NCBI GenBank assembly: GCA_026398275.1
Contig: JAPLTF010000067.1
Coordinates: forward strand, 40,329 to 104,328
Reading direction: 5' to 3'
Origin: Verrucomicrobiota bacterium
GTDB lineage: Bacteria > Verrucomicrobiota > Verrucomicrobiia > Chthoniobacterales > Terrimicrobiaceae
Length of the DNA stretch: 64,000 nt
Both the position numbers and the translations under genes were made by a program. Below are positions 52,667-61,511 of this stretch, in pieces. The notes under the pieces are model-generated. The model was not told where the DNA came from. It did not search any database and saw only the letters and a list, made by a program, of their open reading frames with translations. Numbering within the stretch: the stretch's first letter is position 1; each line of letters opens with the position of its first letter.

Positions 52667-53554
52667 ATGACCAAACACACGCAGCGAAGAGCGGCTCGCG
52701 CTGAGGTCTTGCATGGCGACGTCTTCTTCGAGAATGGGCGGCTGCCGCTGTGCGTGTTCCGTATGCCATTCTTGGATTGGGGGCGGCGGGAGCATTCGCA
52801 TGACTTCTACGAGATCATGGTGGTGACGGCAGGGATGGCACTCCACCACATTGACGGGCGCGACGAGACGATGGCGATGGGGGATGTTTATATTCTGCCG
52901 CCAGGGATGCGGCACGGATACGAGGTGGAGAGCGGAGGCGGGGTGCAGGTGGTGAACGTTTTGTTCCAGGCGGAGATGATCGAAGAGCGCCCGCGCGACC
53001 TGTGGACGATCGAAGGTTTTCAGCGGCTGTTCGGCGATGCCGGGCGGCAGCGTGGCCAGCCGCACCTGAAATTGCCGGCCCACGAGTTGGCGCATGTGAC
53101 TCATCTGATCGAGCAGATCGAGGCCGAGCAGGAGGCAAGGGTGCCGGGCTGGGAGTTCTTTTGCGAAACGAAGTTCCGCGAACTGATCGTCTACCTCTCG
53201 CGGCGCCACGTCAACATTCAGGGGCGCATCGACCGCAACGTCATGTTCCTAGCCGGCGTGGTGAGCTACCTCGAACAGCATTTGGCGGAACCGTTTGATT
53301 TCCAGAAACTGGTTGAAATCGGCAAGACATCCCCGAGCGCCCTGCGACGGGCGTTCCAGGAGGCCTTTGGCTGCCCGCCAATGACGTATTTGCAGAAGCT
53401 CCGCGTTCGCAAGGCGATGCAGACGCTGTCCGACCCGGTGAAGTCCGTGACCGAAGTGGCCTTCGAAGTGGGCTTCCAGGACTCGGGGTATTTCGCCCGC
53501 GTCTTCAAAAACGAGGTGGGCGTGGCACCGAGGGAGTTCCGCCGCCGCCTTTGA
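52667..53554 (+). CDS. AraC-family transcriptional regulator
   Basis: The 295-residue protein has an N-terminal cupin ligand domain (REHSHDFYEIMVVTAGMALHHIDGRDETMAMGDVYILPPGMRHGYE) and a C-terminal double helix-turn-helix (LAEPFDFQKLVEIGKTSPSALRRAFQEAFG... KSVTEVAFEVGFQDSGYFARVFKNEVGVAPREFRRR). Such regulators sense sugars and activate uptake and degradation genes. ATG 52667 is preferred; a TTG at 52646 is possible. It sits immediately upstream of the first 113-bp leader repeat and the MFS gene, its likely targets. Confidence 0.93.
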   Translation: MTKHTQRRAARAEVLHGDVFFENGRLPLCVFRMPFLDWGRREHSHDFYEIMVVTAGMALHHIDGRDETMAMGDVYILPPGMRHGYEVESGGGVQVVNVLFQAEMIEERPRDLWTIEGFQRLFGDAGRQRGQPHLKLPAHELAHVTHLIEQIEAEQEARVPGWEFFCETKFRELIVYLSRRHVNIQGRIDRNVMFLAGVVSYLEQHLAEPFDFQKLVEIGKTSPSALRRAFQEAFGCPPMTYLQKLRVRKAMQTLSDPVKSVTEVAFEVGFQDSGYFARVFKNEVGVAPREFRRRL

Positions 53555-53624
53555 GCGGGGTCTTCCGCTCCCGTGAAGGCGTCCCACACCCGGTTGAACG
53601 CCCATCGCATCCCCCATGGTGATA

Positions 53625-53737
53625 AACTGCCGCATCCCGCTCAATCCTCTCCCCGAAATCGGTTGGATTCTGCATGTCGCAGTGGGCGAGGTTTGCTAGA
53701 AATTGCGGGATAACGATGTCTGATTTCCCACAACAGG
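53625..53737 (+). repeat. 113-bp leader repeat, copy 1 (upstream of the MFS gene)
   Basis: The sequence is repeated at 55401-55513 with identical length, no gaps and 18 mismatches by my hand alignment; the first 50 bases differ at one position only. It contains an imperfect dyad (AATCC ... CCGA-AA-TCGG ... GGATT) and ends just past an ATG at 53716. The copies precede two sugar-locus genes, so a shared promoter/operator for the adjacent AraC regulator is the likely role. Confidence 0.75.
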
Positions 53738-55221
53738 AGAAACCGTTTCCCGGGAAGGAAACCGCCGCCTTCGAGAACGGGCGGCTTAGAAAAAACCTGG
53801 GGAGGCTCGAGGCGGGGATGGACGCCCCACGACACCAGAGATCAAGTGATCGCTCCATTCAACACCCGGACGGGGAAATTACGGGCACCGGCAGTTGCCC
53901 CGAAGTCAACGCGCGGGGCGAGCGGGTCTGGCGTGCCGGCACGCTGGTCTACGACCGCAAGGGGCTGGTGCGGCTGTTTTTCTGGCTCTACATTGGCCAG
54001 TTCACCTTCTGGATGGAGCAGATCGCCATCCCGACACTCTTTCCGCTGCTGTTGAAAAACATGGGATTCAATGCGGCGCAGATCGGCTCGCTCTGGTCGA
54101 TCTTCCCCCTCGGAGCGCTCGTGCTGTTCCCGATCATCGGGACGCTAAGCGATCGCTTGCGGACGCGGTTTGGGCGGCGGCGCCCGTTCACCTTTGTGAT
54201 GGCTCCGGTCTGGTTCCTCGGGATGGTGCTGCTCCCGTTCTGCCAGACTTACTGGCAGACGCTGATGGTGTTGGTGCTGGCCGGATTCGCCGGCGCCGGA
54301 TCGAACGTTCTCAACGGGTTATACAATGATATCGTGCCGCCGGAGCTGCTGGGGCGCTTTGTCGGCGGGATGCGGTTCCTTGGCAACGTGGGCGGATTGA
54401 TCGTCCAGCTCGGCGCCCTGCGTCTCTTCGAGTCGCATCCGGTCGCGGTGTTCATCGGGTTGGTCTGCATCGGAACGGCGGGCGAGCTGCTGATGGCTCT
54501 GATGGTCAGGGAGGGCGAGTATCCGCCGCCGCCCCCGAAGCAGCCGGTGCTGCAGGTGGCGGGCGAGTTTCTTCGCGAAGGGTTTGCCAACCGTTACATC
54601 ATCTTCCTCTGGCTCACGCTGGGCGTGACTGCCTTGGGCGGCCCCGTCATGGGTCTTTATTTCAATCTCTTCTTCACCGATGCGCAGCACGGGCTCGGTC
54701 TGTCGGCCACCCAGCTCGGATACGTCCTCGCCATCGGCACCGCGATCGGCCTGGTCCTCATGCTGCCCACGGGTTGGGCGATCGACCGGTTCGGGCCGAA
54801 AAAACTCTGGGCCCGTTGCGGGTTCGCCGTCGGCCTGGCGCAAGTGCTGATGTTCTTTTTCGCCCGCGATTTTTGGAGTCTGACGGCTCTCTACATCGTC
54901 TTCTGCGCGTTCGGCGCCGTGCTCACCGCGGCGCTGCTCCCGGTGATGTATTGTTACATCCCGCAAGAGAAATTCGGCCAGCTCCTCGGCAGCAACCAGA
55001 TTGTCGGCCGGTTGATGCAAATCCTGGGTGCGAACGCATGTGGCGGGATCATCGCCTTTTCGGGAGGAAACTACCAGTTCACTTTTCTCTTCGGCGGAAT
55101 TGCCTACATGCTGGTTCCGCTTTTCCTCTGGCTGATGCTGCGAGAGCCCTACCCCTACGGCGGCCTCAAGACCTCGATGAATCCCGACGGCAACCGCATG
55201 GCAACACGCCCGAAACCCTGA
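53716..55221 (+). CDS. MFS sugar/cation transporter
   Basis: The 501-residue protein has 12 hydrophobic segments. The family signature lies in the loop GTLSDRLRTRFGRRRPF, and GWAIDRFGPKKLWARCG in the second half is the repeat of the same loop. It resembles GPH/SLC45-type glycoside transporters. The N-terminal 75 residues before VWRAGTLVYDRKGLVRLFFW are hydrophilic and unlike the family. ATG 53816-53820 (53818) with GGAGG 12 bases upstream may be the real start, while ATG 53716 matches the conserved position in the leader repeat. It probably imports the oligosaccharide degraded by the GH36 enzyme. Confidence 0.85.
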   Translation: MSDFPQQEKPFPGKETAAFENGRLRKNLGRLEAGMDAPRHQRSSDRSIQHPDGEITGTGSCPEVNARGERVWRAGTLVYDRKGLVRLFFWLYIGQFTFWMEQIAIPTLFPLLLKNMGFNAAQIGSLWSIFPLGALVLFPIIGTLSDRLRTRFGRRRPFTFVMAPVWFLGMVLLPFCQTYWQTLMVLVLAGFAGAGSNVLNGLYNDIVPPELLGRFVGGMRFLGNVGGLIVQLGALRLFESHPVAVFIGLVCIGTAGELLMALMVREGEYPPPPPKQPVLQVAGEFLREGFANRYIIFLWLTLGVTALGGPVMGLYFNLFFTDAQHGLGLSATQLGYVLAIGTAIGLVLMLPTGWAIDRFGPKKLWARCGFAVGLAQVLMFFFARDFWSLTALYIVFCAFGAVLTAALLPVMYCYIPQEKFGQLLGSNQIVGRLMQILGANACGGIIAFSGGNYQFTFLFGGIAYMLVPLFLWLMLREPYPYGGLKTSMNPDGNRMATRPKP

Positions 55222-55400
55222 CTCCCCAATCCCGCCTTCTCATCCTGCTCGCCGCCGCTTTGCTCCCCGCCTGCGCGGGCCGTTCGCTCCTGAGGAGGCC
55301 GCCTTCACGGTAGTCTTCCATCCGTCGCTTACGTGAAAATCGGAACCAGTCCACGACCGGTCCGTCCGCGTTCAGATCGCCCGGGACGGTGATCGTAATG

Positions 55401-55513
55401 AACTGCCGCATCCGGCTCAATCCTCTCCCCGAAATCGGTTGGATTCTGCAAGTCGCGGCGGGTGGGGTTTGCTAGAGATTGAGGGGCAATGATGTTGAGC
55501 TTTTCACAACAGG
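55401..55513 (+). repeat. 113-bp leader repeat, copy 2 (upstream of the broken glycosidase)
   Basis: This is the second copy of the element at 53625-53737. An ATG at 55489 occupies almost the same place as the ATG in copy 1 and has GAGGGG a few bases upstream. That ATG is not in frame with the glycosidase fragment that follows. The 179 bases between the MFS stop and this repeat contain nothing recognisable. Confidence 0.75.
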
Positions 55514-56048
55514 CCTGCTGGCGGATGCCGACACGGGAACGTTGGGCAGATGGCGCGTGCGCGCCCACCCGGCGTATTTCGACGCGGGCTATTTGCACGA
55601 CGCCTTCCGCCTGTCCGAGAACAGCGTCGGTTACGACGCGCACCGGGAAATGGAGGGGTGGACAGAGGCCGGCTTCGACGATTCCGCATGGCCCGAGCCG
55701 GAGACGGCGGGATCCCCCGGCACGCCGCCGTGGGGGGCGATCGAGCCGCGCCCGTTCCCGCAGTGGTTCTGGTCGGAGCCCAGAGACTATGTCTCGGTCG
55801 ATCGAAGGCCCGGTATCTCCGGTGACGGCTTTGCCGATTACCATTGCCGGTTGCCGCACAATGCGCAGTTCGTGCCGCACCTCGAGGTCGAGGCGCCCGC
55901 TGGCATTCAAATTGCGGTCGCTTCCGGGCAGGACACCGCACCGATCGGTGCGGCCTACATCACGCGGGCGGGCTGGCAGTCACACACCTCGACGGGCCAC
56001 CCGCCATCGGGGTCGATGCCGACTTCTCCGCGTTGGGCGGCCACCTGA
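55479..56048 (+). pseudogene. Broken glycoside hydrolase (GH78-like N-terminal fragment)
   Basis: The frame reads TGTLGRWRVRAHPAYFDAGY, then EGWTEAGFDDSAWPEPETAG and PPWGAIEPRPFPQW, and later PHLEVEAPAGIQIAVASGQD. This is the wording of the N-terminal beta-sandwich of large alpha-L-rhamnosidase-type (GH78-like) enzymes. The protein-like part ends after about 165 residues; a different frame becomes protein-like just beyond. The catalytic (alpha/alpha)6 domain is absent. The good ATG at 55489 is out of frame. It is likely a relic left by deletion and frameshift. Confidence 0.5.
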
Positions 56049-56135
56049 TCGCCGATCAGCAGGCATGCGGGAGCGGAAAATGCCGCTGGCGCCTCACAGC
56101 CGATCCGGAAAGGACAACTTCTGGCTCTCAATAAG

Positions 56136-58124
56136 ATGAACATGCTTCAACTCGATTCCGAAAGCTGTATTCGCCGGGAACCGTCTCAAGCGTCAGGATG
56201 CTTCTTCACGTATCATGCCGCGGATCCCGGCTGTGAAAAAACAGTGCGGCTCGGAACCCTGGCCGGACTAAAGCAATTCACCGCCTGCTATCGCTTCAAC
56301 GCGTGTTGGATGTATCCACGCGTCGGAAATCGCGTGGAGGAAATCCCTGAAGAGACGCAGTTCCTGATTGCGACCGACGGATCGCGCTACTGTCTCCTGT
56401 TCCCTTTGGTGGATGCACAGACGCGATGCACCTTGTCCGGATCCATGGATTCCCTCCTCATCGTCGCAGAGACCGGGGATGATCAGACGTCCGTTTGCGA
56501 CGCGCTTGTCCTGTATGCCATCGAGGGGTCGGATCCCTTCGAACTCGTCCGCACGGCGGCCAGGGAAATCGCCGTACGGCTCGGCACCTGCAACCTGCGG
56601 ATCGACAAGAGGGTTCCCCGCTTCACGGATCTGCTCGGCTTCTGCACCTACAACGCGTTCGGCGACGATGTGACGCATGACCGGATTCTCGGCGTGCTGG
56701 AGACTTTTCAAAATCATGGACTGAGCCTCGGCTATATCATCGTCGATGGAGGCTGGCAGCGACCGGATGGCAACTACCTGGTGAGTTTTCAGGCCGCCCC
56801 GTCCAAATTCCCCTCAGGAATCGGCGCAACCGTCCGGGAGGCGAAGGAGCGCTTCGGCCTCCGGGAAATCCTCGTCTGGCACACCTACAATGGCTACTGG
56901 TCCGGCATCAAACCCGGGGCCTTGCCGGAGTATTCCATCGACATGCGGCCCTACCGCATCCCCGCGAGGATCCGGAAGCTGATGGACCGGATTGACGCTG
57001 CGGAAGACCCGGCAGCGGCGACGGCGGGGATGAACTTTTTTGCGACCAACGTCATCGATGAGCCGGCCGGGTTCGTCGAGCAGGACCTTTTCCGGTTCTA
57101 CTTTGACTTCTATGCGTATCTCAGGAAGCAGGGTGTCGATGGCGCGAAGATCGACGCGATGGCCTGGATCGAATGCTTCGGCGAGGGCCATGGAGGGCGG
57201 GTGCGCATGATGCAGCAGCTTGTGTCTGCCGTCGAAGGGGCGTCGCTCCTGCACTTCAACGGCGAACACATCAACTGCTCCTGCTGCTCGAACGACTTCA
57301 TCTACAATACCCTGAGGTCCGGCGTGACGCGCACCAGCATCGACTATTTCCCTGAGAGACCCGAATCGCACGCCATGCACGTGCTCACGAACGCGCACAC
57401 GTCGTTCTGGATGGGAGAGTTCATTCTGCCGGACTGGGACATGTTCCAGAGCGGGAACACGGGGGGAGAGTTCCACGCGATAAGCCGGGCCATTTCCGGC
57501 GGCCCGATCTATTGCACAGACGAAATCGGTGCCCAACGGTTCGACATCCTCAAGCGAATCGCAACCCCCGATGGCCGGATCGGCCGCTGCACCGCCCCGG
57601 CACGCATCACGAAGGACTGCCTGTTCGTCGATCCCTTGAAGGATCCGGTGCCGATCAAGATCTTCAGCCACAACCGGCACGGCGATGTCATCGGCGCCTT
57701 CAATTGCTGTCACGACCCAACGGTTCCGGTTCACGTCAAAGGGCGGGCCAGCGTGGAGGACGTGCACGGAATCAAGGGCGAACGCTTCCATGTCCATTCC
57801 TTCAGACACGGATCACTTGGGGTATTCACCAGAGGCGAGACATGGGACATCGATCTGGACATGCTCGAGGCGGATATCTTCACCCTCTCGCCGATCCGGA
57901 ACGGCTGGGCGGTCATCGGCATGACGGAGATGTATAACCCCCTCGGTTTCGTGTCGGGCGTTTCCGAGGAGAACGGCGTTCTGACGGTCGCACTGCTCAT
58001 GCCGGGACCGTTGGCAATCCATCTGGAGCGCGCTCCGCGGCAGGTATCAGCTCCCCATGCGTTCGAAGGCAACCTTCTGGCAATTGACTCGAACGAAACG
58101 CTCGTCCAGGTTCATTTGAAATGA
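56136..58124 (+). CDS. GH36-type glycosidase, raffinose synthase/Sip1 family
   Basis: The 662-residue protein matches the raffinose-synthase/SIP1 branch of GH36. It contains SLGYIIVDGGWQRPDGNYLVSF, then KFPSGIGATVREAKERFGLREILVWHTYNGYW, the nucleophile strand DGAKIDAMAW and the hallmark PDWDMFQSGN. In plants this family makes or degrades raffinose-series sugars; bacterial members are mostly alpha-galactosidases, which is the inferred activity. There is no signal peptide, so it acts on imported sugar. It sits between the MFS gene and the beta-helix enzyme. Confidence 0.82.
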   Translation: MNMLQLDSESCIRREPSQASGCFFTYHAADPGCEKTVRLGTLAGLKQFTACYRFNACWMYPRVGNRVEEIPEETQFLIATDGSRYCLLFPLVDAQTRCTLSGSMDSLLIVAETGDDQTSVCDALVLYAIEGSDPFELVRTAAREIAVRLGTCNLRIDKRVPRFTDLLGFCTYNAFGDDVTHDRILGVLETFQNHGLSLGYIIVDGGWQRPDGNYLVSFQAAPSKFPSGIGATVREAKERFGLREILVWHTYNGYWSGIKPGALPEYSIDMRPYRIPARIRKLMDRIDAAEDPAAATAGMNFFATNVIDEPAGFVEQDLFRFYFDFYAYLRKQGVDGAKIDAMAWIECFGEGHGGRVRMMQQLVSAVEGASLLHFNGEHINCSCCSNDFIYNTLRSGVTRTSIDYFPERPESHAMHVLTNAHTSFWMGEFILPDWDMFQSGNTGGEFHAISRAISGGPIYCTDEIGAQRFDILKRIATPDGRIGRCTAPARITKDCLFVDPLKDPVPIKIFSHNRHGDVIGAFNCCHDPTVPVHVKGRASVEDVHGIKGERFHVHSFRHGSLGVFTRGETWDIDLDMLEADIFTLSPIRNGWAVIGMTEMYNPLGFVSGVSEENGVLTVALLMPGPLAIHLERAPRQVSAPHAFEGNLLAIDSNETLVQVHLK

Positions 58125-58179
58125 AAACCAATCTGAAAAACACGGTGAAAAAAACCGTGATCCAACCGGGGCAATCGCC

Positions 58180-59916
58180 ATGAAACGCCCCCTCCCGATC
58201 CTCCTCGCATCTCTGTTGCTCCTCACCCTCCTGGCCGTCCTGCTGCTGGCACGGCGGACTGCGCCGCATGCCGCCGAGATTAATGTGAGGGATTTCGGGG
58301 CCATCGGCGATGGTGCCGCGGACGACTCGGCGGCGCTGAACAAAGCCGTCGCCGCGCTGGTGGCTGCGCCGAAGCCGGCGGTGTTGCGCTTCGAGGCAGG
58401 ACGCACCTACCGGGTTGCCACCGGCACCGGATACGTGATTCCAATCCAGAATCAGGAAGGCATCCGCATCGAAGGGGCGGGGGCCACGTTGCTGCTGGGC
58501 GCCGAGCGGCGCGGCGTGGCTTTGCGCGGATGCCGGGACGTGGTCGTGCAAGGGTTGCGCGTGGATTACGATCCACTCCCCTTTGCCGAGGCGCTGGTGA
58601 CCGGCGTGGACCAGGCGTCCCGCACCCTCGTGGCGCGCGTTGACCCCGGCTTTGCCATGCCGCCGCCGGGCGGGCCGACCAAGGCCGGAGGCGAACAGGC
58701 CTATTTCGCCATGCTCTGGAATCCCGGGGCGCACGCATTGCTCAGCACCCATTACTACGTCGCCGACCTGCAACCCGTGCCCAACGAACCACGCTCGGTG
58801 ATCGTAACCGCCGACGAAAACTTCATGGAGTGGAACTTCATCCAACCCGGCACGACGCGCATCACGCTGCCGGTGCGCGGCATCGCGCATCGTCATGGGG
58901 CCGGCGAGGTCATCGCCCTGGATGGCAACCGCGATGTGTTGCTCGAGGACGTGGAGATCTGGTCGGCTCCCTGGTTCGCCTGCGGCGTGCAGCACAACGA
59001 GGGCACCGTAACGTTGCGCCGTGTGCATGTCCGTCCGCGGCCCGGCACCACCCGCATCACCTCCTCGTGGCGCGACGGCCTGCATGTGAAGGGCAACCGC
59101 GCCCGCCTGCTTTTCGAGGATTGTATACTCGAAGGCATGAACGATGACGCTTTCAACATAGCGACAATGCTTTCGAGCGCAACGGTCGTGGAAGGCCCTC
59201 GGGTGCGTGTGCAACAGAACTTTCCCCTGTGCTATGTTCGCTGGCGGGCGGGCGACACGCTGGCCGCCTACGGCAAGCAGACCGGCGAGCTGTTAGAGCA
59301 CGCCCGGGTCCTGGCGGTCGAGGAAGAGGCCCGCTCGAACCCCGACTACGCGCCGGCGGTGAAGCTCACCCTGGACCGCGCCGTGCCGGGGCTGGCCCAG
59401 GGCGACCAGGTTTGGGCCGTTGAGGCCGCGAATCCCGACACCACGCTGCGGCGTTGCACCATCCGCATGTCCTGCCGTTTGCAATCCCGCGTCACGCTGG
59501 AGCACTGCGACGTCATCGGCCTTCTCTGGTTCTACGGCGAGCAGATCGAAGGGCCGCTGCCCTCTGGCTCGGTGGTCCGCAACAGCCGGCTGCGACTGGG
59601 CCGGGGCAACCCGGAAATTGTCGTCGGCTGCCAGGGCCGGCTCAGCAACTTTCCCGGGCCCGTTGCGCCAGGCGGGACGCCACCGCTGGCGGACCTCCTG
59701 TTCGAGGACAACGAGATCGACGGACGCTTCGATCTCCGGCACGCGCGGAACGTGCGACTCCTCAACAACCGCTTTGCCCCCGATCGCGGCCGATTGACAA
59801 TTGGCGACTGTCGCGAGGTTCTGCTGGAGGGAAACCGGCTGGGCAAAGAAGCCCTGCCCGCCACCCGCATCCAGATTGAAGACCGCGCCACTCGAGATTC
59901 CCTCACCGTGCAGTGA
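58180..59916 (+). CDS. Exported right-handed beta-helix glycosidase-like protein (GH110-like)
   Basis: The 578-residue protein has an N-terminal signal/anchor helix (about 5-24), then INVRDFGAIGDGAADDSAALNKA, the standard opening of pectin-lyase-fold hydrolases. LRGCRDVVVQGLRVDYDPLPFAEALV and SSWRDGLHVKGNRARLLFEDCILEGMNDDAFNI follow in the order seen in GH110 alpha-1,3-galactosidases. The 'DGLH' and 'MNDDAFNI' Asp residues are probably catalytic. GH110 is the best guess by pattern; GH28-like is the alternative. It starts 56 bases after the GH36 gene and probably shares its transcript. An extracytoplasmic alpha-galactosidase would fit the locus. Confidence 0.72.
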   Translation: MKRPLPILLASLLLLTLLAVLLLARRTAPHAAEINVRDFGAIGDGAADDSAALNKAVAALVAAPKPAVLRFEAGRTYRVATGTGYVIPIQNQEGIRIEGAGATLLLGAERRGVALRGCRDVVVQGLRVDYDPLPFAEALVTGVDQASRTLVARVDPGFAMPPPGGPTKAGGEQAYFAMLWNPGAHALLSTHYYVADLQPVPNEPRSVIVTADENFMEWNFIQPGTTRITLPVRGIAHRHGAGEVIALDGNRDVLLEDVEIWSAPWFACGVQHNEGTVTLRRVHVRPRPGTTRITSSWRDGLHVKGNRARLLFEDCILEGMNDDAFNIATMLSSATVVEGPRVRVQQNFPLCYVRWRAGDTLAAYGKQTGELLEHARVLAVEEEARSNPDYAPAVKLTLDRAVPGLAQGDQVWAVEAANPDTTLRRCTIRMSCRLQSRVTLEHCDVIGLLWFYGEQIEGPLPSGSVVRNSRLRLGRGNPEIVVGCQGRLSNFPGPVAPGGTPPLADLLFEDNEIDGRFDLRHARNVRLLNNRFAPDRGRLTIGDCREVLLEGNRLGKEALPATRIQIEDRATRDSLTVQ

Positions 59917-60065
59917 AAGGCCTGGTTGTTTGCTCCTGAAAACTGGCTGATCTGTCCTAGCGCGCCATCGACGACTCATTTAAATTTCCCCCGAATATGC
60001 TGCAACAGCGGGAGCTTGCAGAAAACCACGATCCGGCAATCGGAAAAACCTCAGAATATAAAAAC

Positions 60066-60794
60066 ATGAAAAACGACAGTCCCCTCTTTTCGATAACTGT
60101 TACTGCGAAATTTCGGACCTTGGCGCTCTCCTTCGCAGCGGTCTTGGCCCTCGGTAGCAGCGTGTCGGCGGCAGTCATTGCCGATTTTATCGCGGATTAC
60201 CAAGATACCACTCCGAAGCCGGGGTGGTCGTATATGTGGAACAAGAACGGCGCGATTGGCACCGAAGCCAACTATGTCGCGTTCACGTGGGATAGCGTGT
60301 ATGGCGTATACGACGACAGCGGCTACCCATTTCCCGGCGTGAATGCGAGCGGCGGCTATTACGCGCCAGGCAACCTGCATCCGGGAGATGGCACAGGCAA
60401 TGGCGCACTGGTCGACCGCTTTGTCATCACCCGCTACACCGTGGGCAGTGCCGGAGCCTACAACATCGTGAATCTCGCGGCGTCGGACCAAAACAATATA
60501 TTGCCTGTCGACTTCTTGGGCTTTTCGTTGTTCGTCAATGTCAACAATGGTGCCGCCTTGGTCAACCAGGTGATCGGTGAAGGCGGGGCCTACAGCGGGC
60601 CGACCACGATTTCGCTGGGCAATCTGTCAGCGGGTGACGACATCTATGTCGCTATCGGCCCCAACACTGCCTCGAATTACGACCTAACGTTGCTATCGTA
60701 TCAAATCAATGCGGTGCCCGAGCCGAGCTCGACCATCTTAGTCGCCACCGGTCTGTTCGGATTGCTGGCCGCCGCACGGCGCAGGCGGAAGTAG
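60066..60794 (+). CDS. PEP-CTERM secreted protein
   Basis: The 242-residue protein has a signal peptide (FRTLALSFAAVLALGSSVSA), a beta-rich body of about 170 residues and the C-terminal sorting signal VPEPSSTILVATGLFGLL followed by AAARRRRK. Such tails are processed by exosortase at the inner membrane; the exosortase gene is not in the window. The body includes WSYMWNKNGAIGTEANY and SAGDDIYVAIGPNTASNYD, both shared with the next gene, so the two are paralogs. Function of the body unknown, probably an extracellular matrix or surface protein. Confidence 0.85.
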   Translation: MKNDSPLFSITVTAKFRTLALSFAAVLALGSSVSAAVIADFIADYQDTTPKPGWSYMWNKNGAIGTEANYVAFTWDSVYGVYDDSGYPFPGVNASGGYYAPGNLHPGDGTGNGALVDRFVITRYTVGSAGAYNIVNLAASDQNNILPVDFLGFSLFVNVNNGAALVNQVIGEGGAYSGPTTISLGNLSAGDDIYVAIGPNTASNYDLTLLSYQINAVPEPSSTILVATGLFGLLAAARRRRK

Positions 60795-60814
60795 GTGTTG
60801 TGGGATCAAATGGG

Positions 60815-60845
60815 GGGGAAGCTTCCGGGCTTCCCCTTTCTTCTT
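60815..60845 (+). terminator. Rho-independent terminator after the PEP-CTERM gene
   Basis: GGGGAAGC at 60815-60822 pairs perfectly with GCTTCCCC at 60829-60836 around a 6-base loop, followed by TTTCTTCTT. It lies 20 bases after the stop codon of the first paralog and separates it from the second. Confidence 0.6.
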
Positions 60846-60902
60846 GTTGCGCCATCGATCAAACCAGTTCGTTCTTTCCTTCTTTTTCCGAAAGGTGTTG
60901 CC

Positions 60903-61511
60903 ATGACATTCCGATCCTTCTTTCTCTCCCTTGCATTCGTCTTGGTCCTGGCTAGCGGCGCGTCTGCGGGAGTCGTCGCCGATTATGGCGCGGATTTCCA
61001 TGGGACAATCCCAAAGGACGGCTGGACCTATCAGTGGAACAACGGGCCGATCGGCACCCAGTCGAAATACCAGGATCTGGTGTGGTGGGAGTATGGAGGC
61101 CGTTATATTGCCACCCCCCAGGTTTATCCCGATGAGTCAAGCCCGGCCGGCTATGTGGCACTCAGCAAGGGCGGGAACTCACACCCCGGCTCATCCGCAT
61201 CGGAAGGTGATCCCGAAGTCTATGCCATCGCCGGCTATGAGGTCCAACCAGGCCAGGCGGGGAAAGGCTCGATCACGAAGAGCTCGATCACCGTGCCAAA
61301 TACCGGCAAGGGCAGCGATGGCGTCGTAGTGCAGATCTACGTGAACGACACGCTCAAGGACACCATTCAGGCAACAGGCACCACAGATAGTTTTGATCTG
61401 AGCCTCGGAACATTGGCGGTGGGAGATCGCGTCTATGTCGCCGTGGGGCCCGGGGCGTCAAGCGGCTACGACGCGTTTCAAATCAGCTACCAGATCACGG
61501 TGGATCGGTGA
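60903..61511 (+). CDS. Paralog of the PEP-CTERM protein with its sorting tail out of frame
   Basis: The 202-residue protein has a signal peptide (MTFRSFFLSLAFVLVLASGASA) and a body paralogous to the previous gene. Shared blocks are GWTYQWNNGPIGTQSKY and VGDRVYVAVGPGASSGYDAFQISYQI. It stops at 61511 after YQITVDR, where its sister continues into VPEPSS. In the +1 frame from 61504 the sequence reads IGEPGTSILAAVAWIGL and then PASARRTRR, a complete PEP-CTERM tail, and the frame stays open to 61752. A frameshift thus removed the sorting signal, so the product would be secreted without anchoring, or the gene is decaying. Confidence 0.75.
   Translation: MTFRSFFLSLAFVLVLASGASAGVVADYGADFHGTIPKDGWTYQWNNGPIGTQSKYQDLVWWEYGGRYIATPQVYPDESSPAGYVALSKGGNSHPGSSASEGDPEVYAIAGYEVQPGQAGKGSITKSSITVPNTGKGSDGVVVQIYVNDTLKDTIQATGTTDSFDLSLGTLAVGDRVYVAVGPGASSGYDAFQISYQITVDR

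Noticed and set aside
55489..56139. 216-codon frame starting at the good ATG behind the second leader repeat
   Set aside because: The translation is Arg/Ser/Pro-rich and shadow-like; the neighbouring frame has the glycosidase-like sequence, so the ATG seems to be disconnected from its gene.
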